From: Symbiodinium natans
Taxonomy: Eukaryota; Sar; Dinophyceae; Suessiales; Symbiodiniaceae
Assembly (NCBI GenBank): GCA_905221605.1
Contig: CAJNDS010002635.1
Coordinates: forward strand, 1,121,918 to 1,185,917
Direction: 5' to 3'
DNA length: 64,000 nucleotides
The notes under the pieces were generated by a model, which did not search any database, was not told the origin of the DNA, and saw only the letters and a list, made by a program, of their open reading frames with translations. Each line of letters opens with the position of its first letter. Position 1 is the stretch's first letter. Shown here one piece after another: positions 32,601 through 43,886 of the stretch. The translations under genes and the position numbers were made by a program.

Positions 32601-33634
32601 ATGGTATTTAAGGTGTTTACGAATTCGGTGAAGGCAATAGGCCGCTGTAGACTTCAGCTTTTGCTAAATCCCGGAGGAAGCAAAAAGTGAAACGGGTAGC
32701 CTTGCTGTTTAAAGGGGGCTATAAGAAACACTAACTAGAAGAAGGAAAGCTGCCGGGGTCCTGTTTCATTCTGACATTGGCAAAGTCCCCATACTAAGCC
32801 CGAAGGAGCAAAGGGCGGAATATGGAAAACCAGTCTGTGCGACATCTTGCAAGGACTGCATGTGGGGCCGCCAGCTTGAGTTCGGGTGCCCCCCTACATT
32901 CTAAGTAGGGTTTAGAGTTTAGGGTTTAGGGTTTAGGGTTGGCCCTTAGGGAACAGTACTTACTTGCAGTAGCTATTCTGATTCTGACCTAGCGGCATCG
33001 CCACCAACTCGTCCCCTACAAGTACTCAACCCGCAAACCCACGTGCCGCGATTTCAGGCATGAAGCAGACGTTTCAGGTTAGGCTTCAGGGTTCAGGGTT
33101 CCGGGTTCAGGGTTTACATAGGGTTTAGGGTTTAGGGTTTGGGGTTTAGGGTTTAGGGTTTAGGGTTTAGGGGCAACAAGGTGACATGATTCCGTGCTTG
33201 CCCAAGTTGACTCAGCGTTTAGGGAGGGAGTCCCTAAACCCTAAACCCTAAACCCTAAACCCTAAACCCTAAACCCTAAACCGTGTTCACCATAGGCCCT
33301 TGGCCGAAGATGGATTCTTGTCTAGCGGAGTTCGGGGCTGATCGCTAAACCCTAAACCCCAAACCCGAAACCCCAAGCCCTAAGCCCTAAGCCCTAAGCC
33401 CTGAACCCTAAACCCTAAACCCCAAACCCTGAACCCTAAACCCTAAACCCTAAACCCTAAACCCTAAACCCTAAACCCTAAACCCTAAACCCTAAACCCA
33501 ACCAAAAAAGGGTACCATGAACCCTGAACCTTCACTGAAGTGCCTTCTATTTTCCATGTTCAACAGCTTCCACCGGGTGACGTCTTATACGGGGGACTCA
33601 AAAAATCAAGGGACCACCATTAGAGAAACTGCCC

Positions 33635-33765
33635 ACACACCCCAAACCCCAAACCCCAAACCCCAAACCCCAAAACCCAAAACCCAAACCCCAAACCCCA
33701 AACCCCAAACCCCAAACCCCAAACCCCAAACCCCAAACCCTAAACCCTAAACCCTAAACCCTAAC
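33635..33765 (-). repeat. Variant array (CCCCAAA)n then CCCTAAA
   Basis: A mirror of the TTTGGGG variant blocks seen elsewhere. Confidence 0.93.
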
Positions 33766-34179
33766 CCTATGAACCCTTGAACCTATAAACCATAAACCCT
33801 AAGCAAAGCCAGCTTGACTTGCAGCTTGGAAGCTGCCCAAGCCTTTCACGGGACTTCGGAAGCTCTTCCTCGTGGCAATCCCTAATCCCTAAACCCTAAA
33901 CCCTAAACCCTAAACCCTTAAGGGCCATATTGGGGGTATATTATATAAGGGGAACTTTTAGGGGTACAACTGGGTACAACCTTAGGGGTACGAGTCTTCA
34001 TCCCTCGTTGCAACAATGGACGCAGACCACTGGCTAAAGGTTGTGTTTGGGGTTTAGGGTTTCGGGTTTCGGGTTTAGGTTCTAGGGTCTAGGGTTTAGG
34101 GCTTGGGGCTAAAGGTTTTACGCTCATTTACTAGTTCCCGATACTTCCAAAAACATAGTTGTGCTCCTACGTCCTAACT

Positions 34180-34386
34180 GCCCAGAACCCTTAACCCTAA
34201 ACCCGAATTTGTTAGATCCCATTGTTCTGTCTCTGGAAGTAGAGGGGGTCCTCGTGAGGATTACGTTAGGACAATTGTTGGGATTCCGCTCCGCAGGTTC
34301 ACTCGCTCCCTTGCCTCACTACTGCGCAATGATACGATGCGTTACCTGTTAGGCGCGTTTTTTCTATGCCTCGGATCTCACTGAAG
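34180..34386 (+). CDS. ORF candidate, basic with hydrophobic end
   Basis: Sixty-eight open codons: SRGGPREDYVRTIVGIPLRR, TRSLASLLRNDTMRYLLGAF, then a stop. A second plus frame (ATG 34161, LLDPIVLSLEVEGVLVRITL) is open over the same bases. One may be real; I cannot tell which. Confidence 0.3.
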
Positions 34387-34752
34387 GAGGGAATTAGGTG
34401 CCCTATAGGCATAAACCTTGAAGGGAGCCTAAGGAAATACAACGAATTCTAAACCCGCAACCCCAACCCCAAACCAAATTGCAGAGTGCTACTGTGGGAG
34501 CGCCCAGCGAGAAGTGCTAAGGGCTTAGGGTTTAGGCTTAGGGTTTAGGGCTATTACCCTAAACCCTAAACCCTAAACCCTAAACCCTAAACCCTAAACC
34601 CTAAACCCTAAACCCTAAACCCTAAACCCTAAACCCTAAACCCTAAACCCTCACCATATGGGTTGTGGGGGAGCCCTACGAGCCCGTAGCACGAAGTATC
34701 TAAACCGCAAACCCAAAAACACCAAACCGAAAAACCCCCTTAACCCCTAGAC

Positions 34753-34975
34753 AGGTTTAGGGTTTAGGGCTTGGGGTTTAGGGTTTGGGGTTTGGGGTTT
34801 GGGTTTAGGGTTTAGGGTTTAGGGTTTAGGGTTTAGGGTTTAGGGTTTAGGGTTTAGGGTTTAGGGTTTAGGGTTTAGGGTTTAGGGTTTAGGGTTTAGG
34901 GTTTGGGCTTAGGGCTTAGGGTTTAGGGTTTAGGGTTTAGGGTTTGGGGTTTGCGGTTTGGGCTTAGGGTTCATG
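34753..34975 (+). repeat. Telomere-type tract with variants
   Basis: A clean core flanked by TTTGGGG and CTTAGGG variants. Confidence 0.97.
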
Positions 34976-35004
34976 ATCCAGGGTTTGGGGTTCCAATCCT
35001 AAAC

Positions 35005-35096
35005 CGCTCGCAATGCAGGCCGGACCACGGGTATTGGTCGGCGCGGCTCAGGGGCAGCTCCACTTCCACGACGTGGATTGGGGCATCATCCGCCAT
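35005..35096 (-). CDS. Initial exon candidate
   Basis: ATG-led reading MADDAPIHVVEVELPLSRAD, QYPWSGLHCE, ending at GCG|GTTTAGG. A plus-strand frame over the same bases is also open (LVGAAQGQLHFHDVDWGIIR). Confidence 0.33.
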
Positions 35097-35570
35097 GGCA
35101 GGCTACTTAGGGCCTAGATTAGTTTAGGGTTTAGGGTTTAGGGGCACTTTTTGTATGTTTAGCGCTTGGGGTTTAGGTTCTAGGAAGAAACTCTGTGAAA
35201 AAAAAACATCCCAAGAAAATGGGTTTAGGGTTTCGGGTTTAGGGTTTATAGGGTCTAGGCATTAGGGATTCCTGTTGAATTGCCCGATGCTGATGCAACA
35301 TCTCAGACCTGAAGCACATGTTCTCACTCTCAACCCGGCGTTTGCCCTAAACCTTAAAACGCTGGAACCCTAAAACCTTTAAACCCTAAAACCCTAAAAC
35401 CCTAAACCTTAAACTCTCAACCCAGGCTTCGCAGGGTTTAGGGGTTTAGGGCTGAGGGTAGTTGGGGTGTAGACCTGAGGCTTTCGGGATTAGGGCTCAG
35501 GGCTCCTAGGGTTGTGGACGCCAAGCCGGGTTTAGGGTTTAGGGTTTAGGGTTTAGGGTTTAGGGTTTAG

Positions 35571-35968
35571 GCTGGAGACTTCCCAGCTTTGAATGACGCG
35601 TGGTGTGCGTTCGAGAAGCTGAGTCGGGCGCGCCTCCTGCATTCCCAGGGCTTGGAAGTATGGGCCCTTAACTTGGGTCCCTATAAACCCTAAACCCTAA
35701 ACCCTAAACCCCAAACCCTAAACCCCAAACCCCAAACCCGAAACCCTAAAATACAACTATATATAGGCCCCATACTTCGGATCCCTTTAAAAAGCAGGGT
35801 ACGGGACCATTATCAGGGCCCAGGGTTCCAACCCTAAACCCTAAACCCTAAACCCTAAACCCTAAACCCTAAACCCTAAACCCCAAACCCTAAACCCCAA
35901 ACCCCAAACCCTAAAGGTTCCAGCCTGAGATACTCCCTGGACCCGGGTACGCTCGCTCATGGGGTTAA
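35571..35968 (+). CDS. Two-exon 3' gene end whose intron is an F2 MITE
   Basis: Exon 35571-35657 (GDFPALNDAWCAFEKLSRAR core) starts straight after TTTAG of a telomere tract. It ends GAA|GTATGGGCCC, where the GT belongs to the terminal repeat of MITE family F2. The intron contains that element with a CCCTAAA tract inside it. The last exon, 35924-35968 (PEILPGPGYARSWG, stop), follows GGTTCCAG. Both junctions are phase 0. A possible first exon (ATG near 35294, ending at GTTCTC about 35327) is speculative. Confidence 0.35.
35658..35826. mobile_element. MITE family F2 with an internal telomere tract
   Basis: TATGGGCCCTTAACTTGGGTCC, then CCCTAAA repeats, then CCCATACTTCGG and the right half. It is the proposed intron of the 35571-35968 model. 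Confidence 0.65.
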
Positions 35969-36021
35969 CGCGGAGGGCTCCTGGATCTAATCGCCATAAG
36001 GGGTTAGGGATGTAGGTAGGG

Positions 36022-36178
36022 TGTAGGGTTTAGAGGGTTTAGAGGGTTTAGAGGGTTTAGAGGGTTTAGAGGGTTTAGAGGGTTTAGAGGGTTTAGAGGG
36101 TTTAGAGGGTTTAGAGGGTTTAGAGGGTTTAGAGGGTTTAGCGGGTTTAGAGGGTTTAGAGGGTTTAGAGGGTTTAGG
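36022..36178 (+). repeat. Nine-base variant array (TTTAGAGGG)n
   Basis: About 16 copies of a nonamer derived from the telomere unit. Its minus-strand reading (KPSKPS...) is not a gene. Confidence 0.95.
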
Positions 36179-36246
36179 GGCTTTGAGGGGTTGGGGATGT
36201 AGGGGTTTCGGGAATTCGGGGCTTAGGGGCTTAAGGTTCTTACGAC

Positions 36247-36313
36247 CTGCCGGCCAGGCTGCGGCGGCCGCCGCGCCCACGGCCAAAGGCAACAGCAGCG
36301 CTGCGCTTCTCAT
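36247..36313 (-). CDS. Initial exon candidate encoding a signal peptide
   Basis: MRSAALLLPLAVGAAAAAAW, PA, ending CAG|GTCGTAAG. The hydrophobic core and Ala-x-Ala end fit a secretory signal. The plus strand over the same bases is also open and G+C-rich. Confidence 0.33.
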
Positions 36314-36476
36314 CTTCAACGCGCTTCTCCCTAAACTCGAACCAGGACCACACGCGCAAAGCCCATATAGGCCCTCTACCAAAGCCTCCATACGCCTAAG
36401 CTTAGTGTGTGGCCAGGGTTTCATCATACGGGCGCTGAATTCGCACCAGCACATGCATGATGGCTGCACCTGCAAT

Positions 36477-36760
36477 GATCCCAGAGAGAGGCGCGCGTGG
36501 AGGGCAGTCCGAAACCTTTGAAACCCTAAGCCCGGAACCCTAAACCCTAGACCCCTGAACCCTGAACCCTAATCCCTAAACCCTGAACCCAAAACCCTAA
36601 ACCCTAGACCCTTGAACCCTGAACCCTAAACCCTAATAGCTGAACCCTAGGCCCTTACCTACTCAACGTGTTGCATCTAGGGCTCTCTCAGGGCTTCAGG
36701 GAAAAGATCGAGGGTTCTCACTGTAGGACTTCGAAGCCATTCAAAGAGATGAAGGTTCCG
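36477..36760 (+). other. Gap without a firm gene
   Basis: CCCTAAA variants (36530-36640) and one weak plus exon candidate (EKIEGSHCRTSKPFKEMK, about 36700-36753, donor GTTCCGG). Nothing else is seen. Confidence 0.3.
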
Positions 36761-37498
36761 GGTGTAGGGTTTAGGTTGGTTTTGGTTTTGGGGTTTTGGG
36801 GTTTGCGATAAGCAAGGCACAACCCTAAACCCTAAAGCCTAACCCTACCCCCCCAATAGTGACTCAGCTAGCCTGCAAACTCAAAGGTTTGTTCACAACA
36901 CTAAACCCTAAATCCTAAATCCTACACACTAAACCCTACAGTAAACCCTAAACCCACTCCCTCAGAACTCGCTTAGGTGGCCTGCGAATATCATGGGTGC
37001 TTGCAGCCTTATACCCGAAAACCTTCAAACCCTAAACCCTATAAACACTAAGCCCATACACCTATGAGCCCATAAACATAAACCCTGTCAATCCTGTAAA
37101 CCCTATAACCCAATGAAGCCCTAAAAACCCCAGAAGCCGTATGAACGGTTCGCAAACAGGTTGTTGTTGGGATGTAGGGTTTTGGGCTTAGGGCTTAGGG
37201 TTCAGGTCCTAAACCCTAAACCCTAAACCCTAAACCCTAAACCCTAGACCCTAAACCCTAAACCCTAAACCCTAAACCTAAACCCTAAACCCTAAACCTC
37301 CTAGGGCTCCAACCTCTGCAGCCCTGAACCGAACAGCCACTTGAGTCAACTGAAGTCAAACAAACCCATACCACCTTCCACCCTACCGAACATCCACACA
37401 TGCTAAGGCCAACAAAAACCGAACAAACAGCCGAAAAGCTTAAACCCTAAACCCAAAACTCTAAGCCCTACCCTGAACTCTAAAGTCCTACCCTGAAC

Positions 37499-37586
37499 CA
37501 AGCTCAGTCATCCCTGGGTGGACCGATTCCTTGGCCCAGCGGGTGTAGCTGCCGAAGATGCCGGGCCTTTGCGCGGGCCATAGCAT
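37499..37586 (-). CDS. Initial exon candidate
   Basis: ATG-led reading MLWPAQRPGIFGSYTRWAKE, SVHPGMTEL to the donor CTTG|GTTCAGGG. Confidence 0.33.
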
Positions 37587-37761
37587 GTGGGGGTTTAGGG
37601 TTTAGGGTTGTATTGGGCTAAGCCTTACACCCTAAACTGTTAGGATGGGTTGAGGGCTTCGGGTTGAGTCTAGGCTTTCCTAGAATGGGTTTCAGGGTTT
37701 CGGGCTTCAGGGCCTCGGGTAGATAAGGGTTCAGGGTTAAGGATTTGGGTTTTAGGGTTTA

Positions 37762-37865
37762 AAGAAATCTTGGGCTCCTGGCTGCTGTATCGTCTGGTTT
37801 GCCCCCGTGTCCCGGAGCTCGGACGGACGATCTGCTGTGAGCAGCAGGAGAGGCACCTGGACAGG
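37762..37865 (+). CDS. Internal exon candidate
   Basis: Thirty-four codons: ILGSWLLYRLVCPRVPELGR, TICCEQQERHLDR, then donor AGG|GTGAAG. The acceptor is TTTAAAG or TTTAG of a telomere-like stretch. Confidence 0.38.
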
Positions 37866-38050
37866 GTGAAGGACTTAGGATTTGGGGTCTGGGGGTTCCG
37901 GGGTTCAGGGGTTTAGGGTTTTATGGGTGGTAGGGTCTTAGGGTATGGGGGTTCCGGGTATGAGGACTTCTGCGGTGTTTGGGTTTAGGGCTTCTAGAGT
38001 TTTAGGGTTCTAGGCTTCTGGGGTTGAGGCTTGAAGGTTTTGCGTCTAGG

Positions 38051-38085
<35 letters not shown>

Positions 38086-38298
38086 CAGATATATATATGT
38101 ATATATATATATAGGTTGAAGATATATATATATACACATACAAATGTGTGTGTACGTACTGCTATACATATTATACACACACAGATATACTTGGAGCACT
38201 CGGGCCGGTATTCTCAATCTCCCGAACCCCCAAACCCTAAGCCCTAAGTTTAAGCCCTAAACCCTAAACCCTAAACCCTAAACCCTAAACCGTGGCAC

Positions 38299-38365
38299 CT
38301 GCGCTTGGGAGGCTTCCACGGCGGCGGGCAGAAGGTTGGCAACCGCTGTGCCAGACCTCGGCTTT
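38299..38365 (-). CDS. Internal exon candidate
   Basis: CTAG acceptor, CAG|GTGCCA donor, KPRSGTAVANLLPAAVEASQ. Confidence 0.33.
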
Positions 38366-38611
38366 CTAGCTTAGGGTTTAGGGTTTAGGGTTTGGGGTTT
38401 AGGATGTAGGGTGTAGGGCTTAGGGTTTAGGGTGTAGGGTTTAGGGCTTGAGGCTTAGGGTTTAGGGTGGCTCTTAGTCGGTAATGAGGGAATCCTTTGC
38501 GTATAAATAGAAACATATACATATACATATGACACCCGCTACCACACCCTGGACCCTAAACGCCCTAAAACCCTCAAAAGCTCCCAAGACACAAACAAAA
38601 GCGAAGCAACC

Positions 38612-38715
38612 GATCTTGCTTGTTTGCTTAAGAACCCCCAAAAACACAAATATTCTTCCCCAATAGGGGTAATAAGGGGAGTATTCATGGTGGGGGGGGG
38701 TTCTTAAGCAAGTAG
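38612..38715. mobile_element. MITE family F8
   Basis: GCTTGTTTGCTTAAGAACCC / GGGTTCTTAAGCAAGTAG. Confidence 0.75.
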
Positions 38716-38819
38716 AAATTGTGCTTGGGGGTTTCGACGTTGTCACGGTGAGATGCCGGGGGAGCTTGGGCGGCTTGACCGTCTGGTTGCTCAAAACGCG
38801 ACACTCTTCAGCCCTCTGA
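38716..38819 (+). CDS. Terminal exon candidate whose acceptor is a MITE end
   Basis: The F8 element at 38612-38715 ends CAAGTAG, and the exon starts immediately after: IVLGGFDVVTVRCRGSLGGL, TVWLLKTRHSSAL, TGA. Confidence 0.38.
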
Positions 38820-39567
38820 ACCCTCTGAACCCTCTGAACCCTAAACCCTAAACCCTACAAGCCCTAAACTCCCTAAACCCTTGCCCCAAAACCCCGAAGC
38901 CCTACATCCTTCAACCCACTGAACTCCGAACTCCAGGTCTGAGCACAACCCCCCCCCCCCCCCCCCACTACCCCCCCACCCCCCTCTTACAAAGACCTAC
39001 TGGTTCTTCGTAGGGAATCAAGGAGCGAGGTCCTTTACAGGGTCGATTTAGGGATATCTGGGGTGTACGCAAGTAAGGGGGCCCTAATGTAGCGCCCAAA
39101 TAGTAGGATCCCTTTTGAGTAAGGACCCCAATAAGGAAACCTCCCACGTAGGGCTAAAGAGCACTTAAGGTTTCCAAACCCTAAACCCTAAACCCTAAAC
39201 CCTGAACCCCAAACCCTAAACCCTAAACCCCAAATCCTAGGGTGTAGGGAGTCTCAAGCCGCAGAGGTCTCCTGCCTCGTTCCCCCATGCCCTACCAAGA
39301 AGCAGCGAGCTACAAAAAGCCCTAAACCCTGAACCCTAAACCCTAAACCCTAAACCCTAAACCCTGCTCTCAGCTCGCTTCTTAGTTAGGGTAGCTACAT
39401 GGGCCCTACGTGCGGGCCCCCAATGCGGGAGACCGTCACACCCCCGGCTGGCCGGTTTAGGGTTTAGGGTTTAGGGTTTAGGGTTTGGGGTTTAGGGTTT
39501 TAGGGTTTAGGGTTTAGGGTTTAGGGTTTAGGGTTTTAGGGTTTAGGGTTTAGGGTTTAGGGTTTAG

Positions 39568-39642
39568 GGTATACAAAACCTGTGAAAGATACTCCTAAAT
39601 ACGACCCTCTTAAGTCCGATGAGGGAACGTACGCCCCCCTCA
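39568..39642 (+). CDS. Exon candidate after a telomere tract
   Basis: TTTAG is followed by YTKPVKDTPKYDPLKSDEGT and YAPLIL, just left of an F1 MITE. Lys/Asp-rich. Confidence 0.33.
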
Positions 39643-39673
39643 TTTTGTGCGTTGTAGTTCACACTGAACCCTA

Positions 39674-39809
39674 CTTGGAGGTTCATATAACTCATGAACC
39701 CAAGTAGATCTGTGCTTCTGACCCAATAACCCTATCAGAGCGCTTAAGTGCTTCTAAGTGGATGAGATGCACACGTATACTTGAGTTAGAAGTACCCTGA
39801 ACCTCTGAG
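39674..39809. mobile_element. MITE family F1, diverged
   Basis: Left end CTTGGAGGTTCAT, right end CCTGAACCTCTGAG, flanked by TA. Confidence 0.65.
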
Positions 39810-39849
39810 TAAACCCCAAACCCGGTAGTCGTTTCAAAGGGACCAAGGG

Positions 39850-40255
39850 ACTTGGGATGTTCCCCCTTATACTAACAGTCCTTAATAGGGATTATAGTCC
39901 CCCGATTCTCACCCCTAGTAAGGACTGTTGATGCAAGGTTTTCTTTGATCTGACGTCTTCCCACGTCTCAGCAACAAACGAACACATGTCACGCAGCATC
40001 GCTCCTTCAAGGTTCAGGGCCGCACAGGACCTGTGCAGGTGCTGATTCTCGGCGCAGCGGCGGCGAGCCCGGAGGCAGTGCACAAAGCCGGCCGGGCGCA
40101 GCCCTTCGATCGATTCTGCCTCCCGCCGGAGATGGGGTTCGCCCACGGGGTCGGCCGTCATCCTGCCAAAACACCAAAGGCAGTGTGGTGCAGATGGCAT
40201 ACTGGTTGCTCGCCGTGCCACGGATTCTTTAGTATAAGGGGGAAAACTTCCCAAC
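39850..40255. mobile_element. MITE family F10 carrying a 300-bp coding-like insert
   Basis: GGGATGTTCCCCCTTATACT on the left; AGTATAAGGGGGAAAACTTCCC on the right after the insert. Confidence 0.75.
39924..40228 (-). CDS. Coding-like segment inserted inside a MITE
   Basis: About 300 bp of G+C-rich sequence interrupts one terminal repeat of an F10 element (the element resumes at 40229 with TAGTATAAGGGGG). The minus strand reads PHCLWCFGRMTADPVGEPHL, AESIEGLRPAGFVHCLRARR and MLRDMCSFVAETWEDVRSK without a stop. It may be a captured gene fragment carried by the element, or an exon whose flanking introns share element sequence. No family is recognised. Confidence 0.4.
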
Positions 40256-40413
40256 ATGAGGCTCCTTTTTGGGGGCGACATGAACCCTAAATATGGAGTC
40301 ATAATACCCTATAGTACTAGAATTCCTATTAAGGTAATATGGGCCATAAACCCAAAACCCTAAACCCGAAAGCCTAAACCCTAAACACTTTGAAGGTTCA
40401 TTTGGTCCTCAAG

Positions 40414-40505
40414 TGTGCTTAGAGCTGAAGGAAGAACGCTTGGCCGCCCTGCGTGACAATGACGGCCTCAGAAGCACAGGCACTGGCGTCACTGTGTGCT
40501 CCTAA
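40414..40505 (+). CDS. Terminal exon candidate beside an element end
   Basis: It follows CCTCAAG, the end of a repeat related to GGTTCATTTGGTCC. Thirty codons: CLELKEERLAALRDNDGLRS, TGTGVTVCS, TAA. Confidence 0.38.
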
Positions 40506-41004
40506 GCCCTGAGCCCTAAGCCCTAAGCCCTAAACCCTAAACCCTAACCCTAAACCCTAAACCCTAAACCCTAAACCCTAAACCCTAAACCCTAAACCCT
40601 GAACCCTAAACCCTAAACCCTAAAAGGGTTTCATATCCCAACCAAGCAACAGTAGGCGACCTTGAGCCTACTTAGAGTAGGCAGGAGTTGTAGACCTTCG
40701 AAGCTTTGGGAATCTGGTATCACTGCATACTTGGAGTACTCGGTTTAGGGTTTAGGGTTTAGGGTTTAGGGTTTAGGGTTTAGGGTTGAGGGTTTAGGGA
40801 CCATATGATAATGAGGGTGCCCTTGTTTAGGGGTTGGTTCGTTTTTCAAGGGAACCTTGAACCGCAATAGGGAAAAGGTAGCATTGGAGCTCCCTGCGAC
40901 CCTAAACCCTAAACCCCCTCAAAATGAAAGCTCCCTGTATCGTCCCGAAAGCAAGAAACAGCTTCATGGGGCTGTAGGGATTTAGGCTCCCGGCAAAAAG
41001 GGGT

Positions 41005-41112
41005 TTAGGGTTTCAGGGCTTAGTGTAGGGTTCAGGGTTCAGGGTTCAGGGTTCAGGGTTCAGGGTTCAGGGTTCAGGGTTCAGGGTTCAGGGTTTAGGG
41101 TTTAGGGTTTGG
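41005..41112 (+). repeat. Variant array (TTCAGGG)n
   Basis: About ten TTCAGGG units, then TTTAGGG. Confidence 0.93.
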
Positions 41113-41486
41113 GGAATCAATCAGAGCAAAACTGGAGAGTGTTCAGCGGTGACTCCTTAGGGCTCCGCGAGAAAAAAACAGGTTTTTCTGCGTCTTACTT
41201 GGCAGCTAGGCAATTACATATGTAAGTCTAGGGTTTAGGGTTTAGGGTTTAGGGCCGTTTAGGGTTTAGGATTTAGGGTTTAGGGTTTAGGGTTTAGGGT
41301 ACGGGACCGTGCAGGCACCTGCTTCCCTTTGTCTCTAGTCGCAACCCCTCTGCGAGGGTTCAACCCTAAACCCTAAACCCTCCGAGAGATTTACATACTG
41401 CACCATCTTGGGCACAGAACTTATGGAAGCTCCGCATGGATCCCGAAACCCTAACCCTAAACCCTACACCCCCACAATAAATCGTA

Positions 41487-41637
41487 GCTTGTGATCCAGT
41501 TAGATACACATTTCACGAGTTTTCGGAAGAGTGGCACTGGGTCAAGGGTCCGAGATCCTCGGCGCCCCGAACACCCAAAAATCCTGGTCCTAGTGTGTAC
41601 CATCTAAACTTGCTCTGCAGTACACAACTACTTGGGT
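41487..41637 (+). CDS. Exon candidate
   Basis: About 50 open codons: RYTFHEFSEEWHWVKGPRSS, NPGPSVYHLNLLCSTQLL, with the donor TTGG|GTTTAGG. The acceptor is not clear. Confidence 0.33.
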
Positions 41638-41670
41638 TTAGGGTTTAGGGTTAGGGTTTAGGGTTTAGGG

Positions 41671-41769
41671 TTACCACTGCGTACCACAAAAGGCCATTGA
41701 GTTCTGCAGCTGTAGCAACTCCTCGTAGTTCGTATTGAAGGGTTCCAATGCAGGCTGCGCATCCCAAGC
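41671..41769 (-). CDS. Terminal exon candidate
   Basis: Acceptor GAGTTTAG, then 32 codons: AWDAQPALEPFNTNYEELLQ, LQNSMAFCGTQW, TAA. Both ends touch telomere-like sequence. Confidence 0.4.
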   Translation of the reverse strand, partial: AWDAQPALEPFNTNYEELLQLQNSMAFCGTQW

Positions 41770-42540
41770 CTAAACTCCAAGCCCTGCCCCTAAACCCTAA
41801 ACCCTAAACCCAAAACCCAAAACCCAAAACCCAAAACCCAAAACCCTAAACCCTAAACCCCTAACCCTAAAGCCCTAAACGCTGTAGACGGGAAGCCGAA
41901 GAAGCGAGTAAGAGCCCGGCAACAGGTGCGAAGCAAGCCTGTGCTCAACGACATGTCGGGCTTAGGGTTTGGGACAAGGAGTTCGTAAACCCTAAACCCT
42001 AAACCCTAAACCCGAAACCCTACACCCCAAACCCTAACTAAACCACTAAACCCTAAAAGGGCTTCGGGGTGCCACGTAGGATTTGGGATAGTTCAGTGGA
42101 CCTGAAGAAACCCAAGCCCTCGTCTGAAAGATTCCTAAGGAAGTCTTTGTGGAGAGGGAGAGGAAGTCGTTGTTGCAAGTCCCTCTAAACCCTAAACCCT
42201 AAACCCCAAACCCCAAACCCTAAACCCTAAACCTCAAATAGACATCCATCAGGCATGGCCTTGGCCCAACCCAGCGCCAGGAACCCACCACTTCGCTCGT
42301 CGTGGCTCACAAGGTGCCTGGGCGGGGTTATTTTGCCGAGGCTTGCAAGGTTTATGATGTAGGGGTTAAGGGTTGAAGGTTTAGGGCTTAAGGCTTCAGG
42401 ATTAAGGGATTAGGGGTTACCCCTAGGGTTTGGGGTAAAGGGTTTAAGGGCCTTTAAGGGTTTAAGGGTTCAAGGATTTAAGGGTTTAGGGCTCTTGGTA
42501 TCAGACCTACTTAAACCCACGCACTGTTTTATTTTGCCAG

Positions 42541-42650
42541 CCATCAAAAACAACGGTTCCTCCGGCCTTCAGCGACCGCTGTCTTCATTGCGGTCTGACT
42601 CGGGGAAGTTGGCGGAAGCGAGGATGTCGAAGCGAAGCATGACGATCAAT
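42541..42650 (+). CDS. Internal exon candidate with strong splice sites
   Basis: The acceptor TGTTTTATTTTGCCAG and donor AAT|GTTCCCC enclose 36 open codons: NNGSSGLQRPLSSLRSDSGK, LAEARMSKRSMTIN. Ser/Arg-rich. Confidence 0.42.
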
Positions 42651-42656
42651 GTTCCC

Positions 42657-42795
42657 CAAACCCTAAACCCTAAACCCTAAACCCTGAACCCTGAACCCTG
42701 AACCCTGAACCCTAAACCCTAACCCTAAACCCTAAACCCTAAACCCTAAACCCTAAACCCTAAACCCTAAACCCTAAACCCTAAACCCTAAACCC
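42657..42795 (-). repeat. Telomere-type tract
   Basis: CCCTAAA with a block of CCCTGAA units. Confidence 0.97.
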
Positions 42796-42800
42796 CACAC

Positions 42801-42880
42801 CCTCCTGGGCCATCCGTCGGGCAAATTGTGCAACCTCGTCAAGGCGCGCGCTGACAGCTGCATCGCCCAACTTTGCCGCC
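42801..42880 (-). CDS. Internal exon candidate
   Basis: TGTAGAG acceptor just after a C-run, GAGG|GTGTGG donor; AAKLGDAAVSARLDEVAQFA, RRMAQE. Helical, Ala/Arg-rich. Confidence 0.38.
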
Positions 42881-42889
42881 CTCTACAGG

Positions 42890-43190
42890 CCCCCCCCCCC
42901 CCCCAAACAAAAGGGAAGATAGTCATCCCCGTAATTCCCTTACAAGGACTTTTTCCTTAGGAGCCCCCCCCCAAAAAAAAAATGAATGAAAGAGAATCAT
43001 CCCTATGATTCTCTTGAAAAGGACGATTTGCTTAAGAACCCACGAAAAAAAGATTATAATCCCAATGTTGCCCTTATTTAGGAAGAATATGTTTATTCCC
43101 CCCAAAAAAGAAGAACCCCCCCTAGATAATAATCCCTGTGTTACCCTTATTAAGGAAGAACATCTTTTGCTTTCTGAGGGGGCATTTAAG
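42890..43190. mobile_element. Several F8-like pieces in a row
   Basis: Three units with CCCTTAT-AGGAAGA and poly-C/poly-A joints follow one another; only one TTTGCTTAAGAACCC end is intact (43027). Confidence 0.55.
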
Positions 43191-43550
43191 AAAATGGTAG
43201 CCCTAGTGGACCCTTCGCATCACGGATGGTCAAGGGGTCCAGGTTACTTATTCGCATGCTACAACAATGTGTTGGGTTTAGGGGTTAGGGGTTAGGGGTT
43301 AGGGGTTAGGGGTTAGGGTTTAGGGTTTAGGGTTTAGGGTTTAGGGTTTAGGGTTTAGGGTTTAGGGTTTAGGGTTTAGGGTTTAGGGTTTAGGGTTTAG
43401 GGATTAGGGTTTCTTGACACAACCTCAACACAATAAACCAAGAGCCCTGAACCCTGAAGCCTATCACCCCTTCACGGGGATGTTAGGAACCCTAAACCCT
43501 AAACCCTAAACCCTAAACCCTAAACCCTAAACCCTAAACCCTAAACCCTA

Positions 43551-43685
43551 GGTCCCTTAGTCTGGACCTCTAAAAGGGACCCCTTTTATACCCCATATTC
43601 CTAAACCCTAAGCCCTAAACCCTAAACAACCCAAGCGCCCATACCTCAGAGCCCTTTCAAAAATTGTAAGGGACCAGATTCAGGC
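43551..43685. mobile_element. MITE family F2 with an internal telomere tract
   Basis: Diverged halves around CCCTAAGCCCTAAACCC; internal CCCATACCTCAGAGCCC. Confidence 0.5.
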
Positions 43686-43733
43686 GGTTTAGGGTTTAGG
43701 GTTTAGGGTTTAGGGTTTAGGGTTTAGGGTTTA

Positions 43734-43886
43734 CTTGGAGGTTCATGGTACTTATTAACCAATTATAACTGTACTTATCACCGACTTATAAGCCCCTCAA
43801 GTGGCCTAATATGGTTATTCATACAGTTATAACTACAGTTTCAAGTACAGCTGTTATTTGGTTAAAAAGTACCATGAACCTCCAAG
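43734..43886. mobile_element. MITE family F1, best copy
   Basis: Inverted ends CTTGGAGGTTCATGGTACTT are near perfect over more than 25 bp, flanked by TA on both sides. It sits between a TTTAGGG tract and a CCCTAAA tract. Confidence 0.85.

Noticed and set aside
35987-36475. A 162-codon minus frame ending in KPSKPS repeats
   Set aside because: The repeat is the nonamer TTTAGAGGG. Only the possible signal-peptide exon within it is kept, at low confidence.
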